Source: Melghirimyces thermohalophilus (GTDB lineage: Bacteria; Bacillota; Bacilli; Thermoactinomycetales; DSM-45169). From it: 64,000 nt of DNA. The notes under the pieces were generated by a model. That model was not told where the DNA came from. It made no database searches and was given only the letters and a program-made list of their open reading frames with translations. The DNA lies in NCBI RefSeq assembly GCF_900102685.1, contig NZ_FMZA01000002.1, positions 1 to 64,000 on the forward strand. Reading direction: 5' to 3'. Below, in pieces: positions 58,018 to 64,000 of the stretch (positions within the stretch are counted from its first letter, which is position 1; the number at the start of each line of letters is the position of its first letter). The position numbers were made by a program, and so were the translations under genes.

Positions 58018-58523
58018 ATGTTAAATAAAGAAGATTCCAAAATGATTTCTAAAGTAGTGGGCCGTGAGCTAATTTTGGAACGGGTATTCAATGCCCCCCG
58101 TGAACTCGTCTTTCAAGCCTTCTCCAAGGCTGAACACCTGAAGCGGTGGTGGTCAACGAAGGGTTGGTCCACCCCCGTATGTGAGGTCGACTTTCGTCCG
58201 GGAGGCGTCTGGTTTTACTGCATGAAATGTTCAGATGAAAGCCAGGAAGAATACGGAATGGAATCTTGGGGCAAAGCCGTCTATGAGGATATCAAAGAGC
58301 CGGAACGGATTGTTTTTATCGATTCGTTTGCCGATGCAGAGGGGAATATCGTGGAGGAAATGCCCTTGACAAAAATGACGATCACGTTCATCGAGCAAGG
58401 CGGGAAACTGAATATGCTTCGAAGGAAGATGTCCAATCAGTGCTGGATATGGGCGTGCTACAGGGTGTGAGCGAAACCTGGGACAAACTGGCCTACCTGT
58501 TGGAAAAACTGCAAAACGAGTGA
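58018..58523 (+). pseudogene. AHSA1/SRPBCC-domain protein, frameshifted near the C-terminus
   Basis: The first about 130 codons encode a normal SRPBCC (START-like) AHSA1 protein: LILERVFNAPRELVFQAFSK, LKRWWSTKGWSTPVCEVDFR, GGVWFYCMKC and TKMTITFIEQGGK. After GGGAAA at about 58402-58407 the frame is lost; shifting by one base restores the expected end (EDVQSVLDMGV, SETWDKLAYLLEKL, stop at 58521-58523). One missing A in an AAAA run explains it. Restored length is 168 residues, normal for the family. Read as it stands the frame ends at 58470 with a foreign tail, so the gene is either recently broken or carries a sequencing error. Confidence 0.8.
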
Positions 58524-58556
58524 TAAATATCCTTTCGTAGCAATAACCACACATCA

Positions 58557-58781
58557 TCAATCATCATGAATGGCAGGGGATACAACGACTTTGCGGGTGG
58601 GGTCAGCTTCGTTGATCTTGCCCCTTTTGTCTTTATCCACATATCGGTACGAAGTGGGCTGTAGATCGCTACATGAAGTAGAAACATGAATAGACGTCGC
58701 TGAGTGAGACCGCCCCAGCTGCTGTTTTACAAGGTGCCGAACTTCTTGTATATAGCGAGACCCAAAAAATACCCACACCAT
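58557..58781 (-). other. Unassigned 277-base gap with a weak minus-strand frame
   Basis: Between the AHSA1 gene and the penicillin-binding protein terminator lies a minus-strand frame whose middle (SYRYVDKDKRGKINEADPTR) looks protein-like. It has no ribosome binding site and its start lies inside the terminator of the adjacent gene, so I do not call it a gene. It may be a remnant. Confidence 0.2.
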
Positions 58782-58792
58782 TCGGTGTGGGT
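58764..58792 (-). terminator. Intrinsic terminator of the penicillin-binding protein gene
   Basis: Minus strand: ACCCACACC / GGTGTGGGT, loop of 4, then ATTTTTTGG. Confidence 0.85.
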
Positions 58793-58800
58793 GAAGGCGT

Positions 58801-60870
58801 TTAATAACGTTCCTTTAACATCTTTTTGATCTGAGGATACAGGTAATGGCTGCCGTTTCGGTCGTGTACATCATTCACCATGGAGATGGTTAAAAGGTCG
58901 GGCTCCGATCCTTTTTTACCGGAAATGGTGGCCAGCCAACCCAGCTCCATGGGATCGGGATCGTCATAGCTCTTTTTCAGCTCGGCGGTGCCGGTCTTCA
59001 TCGCCAGCTCCACCCCGGAGGTTTTCAGATCGTTGCCGGAGCCCCCGGGCGTGGTGACAACCCCTTTCATGATCTCATAGGTTTTGCGGGCGTTTTTTGG
59101 GGAGACCACGTTTTCCCGCCATACTTTGGGTTTGACAGAGTCCTGATTTTCTGGCAGCAAGAGCTGGGGTTGCAACATATCTCCATCGTTGGTAAACACG
59201 GTAAATACGGAGGACCAGAAGAGGGGGCTGACCTGAAGCTGCCCCTGTCCGTAGGCCGTGTCCGCCAATAAGATTTCACTGTCAAATTTGCCACTGTTGG
59301 AGAAGGTGGCGTTTTTTACAGGGAGGGCAAATGGCAGTTTGTCCTCAAACCCGAATTTCTGCAACTGTTTTTTAAAAGTTTCAGGACCGATGTTCAGCCC
59401 CACACGGGCGAAGTAGATGTTATCTGACCAGGCCATCGCCTTTTGTAGATCCACCGGCACATCGGGGTGATCTACCCGCCTTACGTAATAACCGCCCCAG
59501 GAGGAATCCTTTTGCCATTTACCGGAACGGGTGTCATATGTGGTGCTGGGTTTCAGTTTTCCCGTTTCCAAGCCGATGGCTGCAGTTAACGGCTTCATGG
59601 TGGAGCCGGGGGTGTATGTGTGTACGAACCGGTTGGTGATACTGCCTATGTTTTGCTTGTATTCCTTCTCCGAGATCCCCTTGACAAAAGTGTTGGGGTC
59701 GTAGGAAGGCATACTGACCGCTCCCAAAACTGCTCCGGTTTTGGGGTGGAGAGCGACGAAGGCGCCCACATCTCCACGGAGGGAGTTATACAGCCGACGT
59801 TGCATAGAAAGGTCGATCGTGACCCGGATATCCTTTCCATTTTGGGGAGAGCGGGTGCCGATGACACGTTTCTCTTTCCCATCGGCTCCCGTGATCACGA
59901 TTCGGATGCCCGGTTTTCCACCGAGGGTTTCCTGCTGATATTTCTCCAGACCAGCTCGGCCCACCACATCTCCTTTTTGGTACCCTTGATCCTTCCATTC
60001 CTTCACTTGCTCAGAGGTGAGCGGGTTGACAAAGCCGGTGATGTGGGCGGTCAGACTTCCCTGGGGGTAGTGGCGCTCAGTTTCGTTTCGTATAGAGACG
60101 CCCTCAATTTTCAGGGCTTGGTTGATCGCGTCCCTTTTTTCTACCGGCAAGGAGCCTAACTGAACATATTCAAAGGGTTTCGCCTTCTTCATCTTGGCCC
60201 GGATTTCTTGGGGTTTGATGTTTAACAGAGAGGAAACCTGTTTCAGGAATGCCTGCCGGTCTTTGATTTCTGCAGGGACGGTGCCGATGATGATCTTTCC
60301 CTTATTGACCGCAAGGCCTTTTCCGTCTTTGGTCCGAATCTCTCCACGCAGCCCGGATACGGTTTCAACTTTCACCTGATCGTTTTCCGTCAATCCCGGC
60401 AGGATCATGGAGGGCGTCCAATCGACCAGCCATTTTCCTTCTTCGTTTTCGGCCAGTTTTCCTCGGCTGTTAAATTGTATGGGACCGACGGATTTAGAAT
60501 CGATCGTCGTTTGGTATCGGATCGTAGGAGATTCTTCTTCTCCAGAGTGCATCTTGAACCGGATCTTTTCTTGCTCCAATTTTTTAGCGATATCCTGGTG
60601 CTGTTGGATAAACGCTTTTTTGGAGACTTCTTTCCGGTCATTGGGATGCAACAGCTGATACATCTTTTCGTAGTTTCCAGATTCCCAGTGATCCAGATAA
60701 GCTTGCATGGTCACTTTAGGGGACTTCTGACCGTAAATGCTTTGGGCGGCCCACAATGTGGTGCCGATGATGGCAGCCAACCCCACGATCGCTGTCGTTC
60801 GTCGGGGCAACTTTTCCTTAACGATTTTCTTCGCTGTGCTGATGGTATCCGTCAACAGTTTTTTGCTCAT
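58801..60870 (-). CDS. Class B penicillin-binding protein with MecA_N domain (PBP3/PbpC type)
   Basis: A 689-residue cell-wall transpeptidase. A basic N-terminus precedes one membrane anchor (about residues 26-46). Residues 50-160 are the MecA_N NTF2-like domain, then the dimerisation region (about 170-335) with GRAGLEKYQQETLGG, then the transpeptidase domain with the three active-site motifs STMK (Ser423), SDN (482-484) and KTGT (625-628). The layout is that of Bacillus PBP3 (PbpC) and staphylococcal PBP2a; PbpC-type proteins can support septal synthesis when PBP2B is inactive. It is monocistronic with a strong terminator and is read away from the SCP2 operon. Low beta-lactam affinity cannot be judged from sequence alone. 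Confidence 0.93.
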   Translation of the reverse strand: MSKKLLTDTISTAKKIVKEKLPRRTTAIVGLAAIIGTTLWAAQSIYGQKSPKVTMQAYLDHWESGNYEKMYQLLHPNDRKEVSKKAFIQQHQDIAKKLEQEKIRFKMHSGEEESPTIRYQTTIDSKSVGPIQFNSRGKLAENEEGKWLVDWTPSMILPGLTENDQVKVETVSGLRGEIRTKDGKGLAVNKGKIIIGTVPAEIKDRQAFLKQVSSLLNIKPQEIRAKMKKAKPFEYVQLGSLPVEKRDAINQALKIEGVSIRNETERHYPQGSLTAHITGFVNPLTSEQVKEWKDQGYQKGDVVGRAGLEKYQQETLGGKPGIRIVITGADGKEKRVIGTRSPQNGKDIRVTIDLSMQRRLYNSLRGDVGAFVALHPKTGAVLGAVSMPSYDPNTFVKGISEKEYKQNIGSITNRFVHTYTPGSTMKPLTAAIGLETGKLKPSTTYDTRSGKWQKDSSWGGYYVRRVDHPDVPVDLQKAMAWSDNIYFARVGLNIGPETFKKQLQKFGFEDKLPFALPVKNATFSNSGKFDSEILLADTAYGQGQLQVSPLFWSSVFTVFTNDGDMLQPQLLLPENQDSVKPKVWRENVVSPKNARKTYEIMKGVVTTPGGSGNDLKTSGVELAMKTGTAELKKSYDDPDPMELGWLATISGKKGSEPDLLTISMVNDVHDRNGSHYLYPQIKKMLKERY

Positions 60871-61011
60871 GTTTGCACCTCATATCGAGAGAACCTGATG
60901 GGCTGATTTAGTTGTAACATATCCCTTCTCTCAAGACTATTAAACTTTGGTTTTAAATGTGAGAAGAAAAAAATTCCTTCCTGAATTAATATAAAGACTA
61001 TTTTAAAATAA

Positions 61012-61040
61012 TTGACAAGTGTGACGGGTTTCGATATCAT
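61012..61040 (+). promoter_or_regulatory. Promoter of the SCP2-R2lox-UbiB operon
   Basis: Consensus TTGACA, 17-base spacer, TATCAT. A strong vegetative-type promoter. Confidence 0.8.
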
Positions 61041-61076
61041 ACCAGTACGTATCCGTATCAAAGGAGGGGATTCGAC

Positions 61077-61505
61077 TTGCCCTTTGAACCTTTTACTGCA
61101 GAGTGGGCACAGGTGTACAAGGAGAAGTTGAATCAGAATCCGCAGTATCGGCAAGCGGCTAAAACTTGGGAAGGGCCGGTGGTGTTCCAAGTAGAGAAGG
61201 ATCCCGCTATCGGATTGGAGGAGGATCGCGCCGTCTTTTTGGACCTGTCACAGGGAGAATGTCGTGATGCCCGTGTAGCGACGGAAGAAGATTTACAGGC
61301 GGCCGAAGTGATCATCAGCGGAGATACGCAGACGTGGAAGCAAGTGTTTGACCGAAAGCTGGAACCGATCTCCACACTGATGCGCGGCAGGCTGAAATTG
61401 GTCAAGGGAAACATGTCGGTATTGTCTGCCTATGTCATGGCTTCGAAGCAATTGTTGGCCTCCGCCTTAGAAGTGGATACGGAGATTCCTGAAGGGCTGG
61501 ATTGA
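61077..61505 (+). CDS. SCP2 sterol-carrier-domain protein
   Basis: A 142-residue single-domain protein of the SCP2 sterol-transfer fold: the strand VFLDLSQGECRDARV, the motif AAEVIISGDTQTWKQVFDRK and the helix-strand STLMRGRLKLVKGNM followed by a C-terminal helix. The fold makes a hydrophobic tunnel for fatty acids or isoprenoids. TTG start at 61077, 8 bases after AAAGGAGGGG. It leads an operon with an R2-like oxidase and a UbiB-type kinase, which suggests that all three act on a lipid-like compound; that link is inference. Confidence 0.82.
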   Translation: MPFEPFTAEWAQVYKEKLNQNPQYRQAAKTWEGPVVFQVEKDPAIGLEEDRAVFLDLSQGECRDARVATEEDLQAAEVIISGDTQTWKQVFDRKLEPISTLMRGRLKLVKGNMSVLSAYVMASKQLLASALEVDTEIPEGLD

Positions 61506-61560
61506 AAGCGGTTTCCGCAGCTGGATTCTTCAAAGATATATACGAAACGGGGGAAAAATC

Positions 61561-62451
61561 ATGCGCGTCATGCAAACCGTCAGCGAACAGGGTCTGGACC
61601 ACTCCATGCTTCCCATGCGTCTTTACCACAAGGCGAAGAAGCTGGGAGTGTGGGATCCCAGGGAGATCGACCTGAGTCAGGATCGTGCTGACTGGAATCG
61701 GTTTAATGATGTGGAAAAGGAAATGTCCATGCGTTTAAACTCCCTCTTTCTCGGTGGGGAAGAGGCAGTGACCCGAGATTTGCTGCCGCTGATCCAGGTG
61801 ATCTCCAAGGAGGGCCGTCTGGAAGAGGAGATGTTCTTAACGACCTTTCTTTGGGAAGAAGCCAAGCATGTGGAGATTTTCCGGAGGATGGTGGACGAAC
61901 TCGGCGTCACTGGAGATTTGTCCGTCTACCACAGTGACAACTACAAGCGAATTTTTTACGAATATTTGCCGGAAGCGATGGATCGCCTGAACCGGGACCC
62001 CTCGCCTGAGGCTCAGGCGGAGGCATCCGTGACCTACAACATGATCGTGGAAGGAATGTTGGCGGAGACGGGTTACTATTCCACCTTTATGAGTTTTAAA
62101 CGGCTCGGGATCATGCCGGGGACCGTTCAAGCCTTTGAGTACCTGAAACGGGATGAGTCCCGCCACATTTGCTACGGGGTCTACCTTTTGTCCCGTTTGA
62201 TCGCTGAACACGATCATATCTGGGACGTGGTTAATAAACGGATGGAGCTTTTGCTGGAACCGGCGATCGGGGTGGTGCAGGATATCATCGGTGAAGTGGA
62301 TGAACTGCCCTTCGGGCTGGATAAAGATGAAATGATTCAATACTCCATGAAACAGTTTGGCGCTCGGATGAACGCCTTGGAGCGGGCCCGCAACCTGTCC
62401 GTGGAAAAGATCCAGCAAGCGACCGAGGAAGAGCTGGGGGAAGCTCAGTAA
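61561..62451 (+). CDS. R2-like ligand-binding oxidase (Mn/Fe)
   Basis: A 296-residue ferritin-like protein of the R2lox group, related to ribonucleotide reductase R2 but binding a long-chain fatty acid at a heterodinuclear Mn/Fe centre. Likely metal ligands are Glu67 (GGEEAVTRD), Glu100 and His103 (LWEEAKHVE), Glu164 (MIVEGMLAETGYY), and Glu199 and His202 (RDESRHICYG). Val70 and Tyr159 sit where the characteristic Tyr-Val ether crosslink forms in the Geobacillus protein. No R1 subunit gene is nearby, as expected. Length is normal. Its substrate is unknown in any organism that I recall. Confidence 0.87.
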   Translation: MRVMQTVSEQGLDHSMLPMRLYHKAKKLGVWDPREIDLSQDRADWNRFNDVEKEMSMRLNSLFLGGEEAVTRDLLPLIQVISKEGRLEEEMFLTTFLWEEAKHVEIFRRMVDELGVTGDLSVYHSDNYKRIFYEYLPEAMDRLNRDPSPEAQAEASVTYNMIVEGMLAETGYYSTFMSFKRLGIMPGTVQAFEYLKRDESRHICYGVYLLSRLIAEHDHIWDVVNKRMELLLEPAIGVVQDIIGEVDELPFGLDKDEMIQYSMKQFGARMNALERARNLSVEKIQQATEEELGEAQ

Positions 62452-62491
62452 AAGTGTCTGCTTACAATCGGTCCGCGGGGGGAGGGAGAAT

Positions 62492-64000
62492 ATGGGCGCC
62501 ATGCCGGCGGAACGGTTAAGCCCTGAAGAGGAAAGGGTTTTTGAGGGGGATAAAGAACACCGGCGGCAGGAGATTGAAATGATGCGTGCCCGCATCACCC
62601 GAAGCCGACGATTTCGTGCCATGGTTCGGGTATTTACCAAACATGGCCTCATGCATCTGTTGGACCCGAAAACAGGCCAGTTATTTGGAGGCGTTCGGGG
62701 GCGGGAGGATGAAGAACGATTGCGTAATATCGGCCGCCGCCTTCGATTGGCCTTCGAGGAGCTGGGTCCCACCTTTATCAAGTTGGGTCAGGTGCTGGTT
62801 ACCAGGCAAGAACTTCTTCCAGACCCGGTAACGGCGGAGCTGGCTCAGTTGATGGATGAGGTGCCCCCTGAGCCCTTCTCCCGCATGGCGGTGGTGTTGG
62901 ATGATGACGGGCCGGAGAGTTTGCAGGCCTTCGAATGGATCGATCCGGAGCCGATCGGCTCCGCATCCTTGGCCCAGGTGTATCGTGCTCGGCTGCAGGA
63001 TGGGCGGGAGTGTGCGGTGAAAGTGGTCCGGCCGACAGTGGATAAGCTGTTTCAAACAGATATCGCCATCATCCGAAAGATGGCTGGGCGCCTTCACAAA
63101 CGGTTGCCCCCTCAAGTGGCCCTTTCCGTCGATCTGCCGGGGTTGATCGATGATTACTACAGCAGCTCCGTCGATGAGCTGGATATGCGTTCGGAAGCGA
63201 GGAATATGAAGGAACACGCTCGGCTGGGCGAGGAGTTTGAAACGATCGGCGTCCCGGACGTTTATTACGCGTCGAGCCGAGTGTTGGTCATGGAGTTTAT
63301 CGATGGGTGGAATCTAAAGGAATTTCCTGTGGATTTTTTCACCTTTGAAGAGCGCTTTGAGCGGATGGTAGATTTGGCCCACTATTATGTAAAAACCTTT
63401 TCCGAAGGGTATTATCACGCCGATCCCCACGGATCTAATCTGATGGTGGATAAACGAACCAAGAAGATCATCGGGATTGACTGGGGGATGGTCGGTCGGA
63501 TGGATACCTTGCATACCGAGGCTATCTTTCGCTCTCTGCTTCACATCCGCCTGAATCAGGCGGAGGATGCAGCGGAGTCCGCTCTCGATTTGATCCAACC
63601 GACGGCCTACACCGATCCGGTCCGGTTAAAAGATGAGCTTCGCTCCATGTGTATTCATTATGTCAATAGCGAGCAGGGAAGCCGGTTCAACTGGGGACAT
63701 CTGCTGCTGCAATTGATCCAGATTGGCATGCGTAACCATTGCCGGATACCGACTGGGTTGGCCTTGTGGTCCAAAGGATTTACCGCGGCTGAAGGTACGG
63801 CCCGCTGGCTCTGTCCGGAAATCAGTTACCATACGGTGGTGGAGTCGGCAGATGTGCAAATTTTGCGCCGCTGGCTTTCCCGACGGTTTAATTTCCGGGC
63901 CAATGCCAGTCTGATTGCCGAAATGGGTAAGTTGGCCGGCACCTTGCCTCGCCGTTTAAACAAGATATTGGAAAAGCTAGCCTGGAACGATCTCAAGGTA
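62492..64000 (+). CDS. UbiB/AarF/ABC1-family kinase (runs off the window)
   Basis: At least 503 codons of an ABC1/UbiB atypical kinase without a stop before the window end. Family signatures: the KxGQ motif in GPTFIKLGQVLVTRQELLP (about residues 93-111), the alanine-rich nucleotide loop IGSASLAQVYRA, the lysine in CAVKVVRP, the catalytic region YYHADPHGSNLMVD and the metal site GIDWGM. Members support quinone or isoprenoid lipid metabolism in bacteria and mitochondria. The ATG at 62492 follows GGAGGGAG. It is 40 bases after the R2lox gene and probably co-transcribed. A C-terminal membrane anchor, common in the family, would lie beyond the window. Confidence 0.9.
   Translation, partial: MGAMPAERLSPEEERVFEGDKEHRRQEIEMMRARITRSRRFRAMVRVFTKHGLMHLLDPKTGQLFGGVRGREDEERLRNIGRRLRLAFEELGPTFIKLGQVLVTRQELLPDPVTAELAQLMDEVPPEPFSRMAVVLDDDGPESLQAFEWIDPEPIGSASLAQVYRARLQDGRECAVKVVRPTVDKLFQTDIAIIRKMAGRLHKRLPPQVALSVDLPGLIDDYYSSSVDELDMRSEARNMKEHARLGEEFETIGVPDVYYASSRVLVMEFIDGWNLKEFPVDFFTFEERFERMVDLAHYYVKTFSEGYYHADPHGSNLMVDKRTKKIIGIDWGMVGRMDTLHTEAIFRSLLHIRLNQAEDAAESALDLIQPTAYTDPVRLKDELRSMCIHYVNSEQGSRFNWGHLLLQLIQIGMRNHCRIPTGLALWSKGFTAAEGTARWLCPEISYHTVVESADVQILRRWLSRRFNFRANASLIAEMGKLAGTLPRRLNKILEKLAWNDLKV

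Noticed and set aside
58557-58781. Tyrosine-recombinase C-terminus in the gap before the PBP gene
   Set aside because: A loose YIQEV...LG...S pattern only; the catalytic Arg/His/Tyr arrangement is not present.
60894-60906. CTGATGGGCTGA near the PBP start as another copy of the element
   Set aside because: Only a 12-base match without any of the other blocks.

Overview
The window reads as a chromosomal segment of a moderately GC-rich Firmicute of the order Bacillales. Gene blocks follow the Bacillus subtilis order (hprK-lgt-yvoD-ppaX-yvoF; rapZ-yvcK-whiA-crh; cggR-gapA-pgk-tpiA-gpmI-eno; secG-est-rnr-smpB-ssrA), and GTG or TTG starts behind strong GGAGG ribosome binding sites are frequent. 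Together with the many G/C-rich codons this suggests a Thermoactinomycetaceae-like organism. That placement is inferred from gene content and style, not from a search. I see no prophage, CRISPR array or replication origin.

Layout. 1-1164: the 5' part of an IS1182-type transposase and a collapsed gluconokinase pseudogene. 1315-4402: a small membrane protein, a PucR-type regulator and an MsmX-type sugar ABC ATPase, with two copies of a repeated, apparently structured non-coding element between them. 4425-8593: hprK-lgt-yvoD-ppaX-yvoF. 8659-13075: a membrane protein, then a TetR regulator with palindromic operators and an RND exporter. 13181-17699: metallophosphoesterase, CocE/NonD hydrolase, a further copy of the repeated element, pyrD and a 47-residue membrane peptide. 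17841-24999: a Ham1-type nucleotide pyrophosphatase and the complete hisZGDBHAF-IE operon. 25283-26148: a decayed PRPP synthetase gene. 26245-35481: TPR/HTH protein, thioredoxin-like protein, CbpB-like CBS protein, glucokinase, rapZ-yvcK-whiA-HPr and a cation/proton antiporter. 36040-39501: a secreted possibly sortase-anchored protein, clpP, tRNA-Arg and sigma-54. 39504-46662: the CggR-controlled lower glycolysis operon. 46695-52404: secG, two esterases flanking a lone 5S rRNA gene, rnr, smpB, tmRNA and tRNA-Thr. 52574-58523: two MFS transporters, a DUF441 protein, a methyltransferase remnant, a membrane protein, and an ArsR-AHSA1 pair whose second gene is frameshifted. 58764-64000: a MecA_N-type penicillin-binding protein, then an operon of an SCP2-domain protein, an R2-like ligand-binding oxidase and a UbiB/ABC1 kinase that runs off the window.

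Functionally the window is rich in carbon-flux control: HPr kinase, an HPr protein, PpaX (which removes the pyrophosphate made by HprK/P), CggR with its operator, glucokinase, RapZ, YvcK and lower glycolysis. Translation rescue and RNA decay (tmRNA, SmpB, RNase R) form a second block.

Most worth a second look: the repeated element (two full copies and one divergent partial copy) with a conserved long-range helix and pseudoknot potential, and the SCP2/R2lox/UbiB cluster. Several broken genes (gntK, prs paralogue, methyltransferase, AHSA1) show ongoing gene loss.
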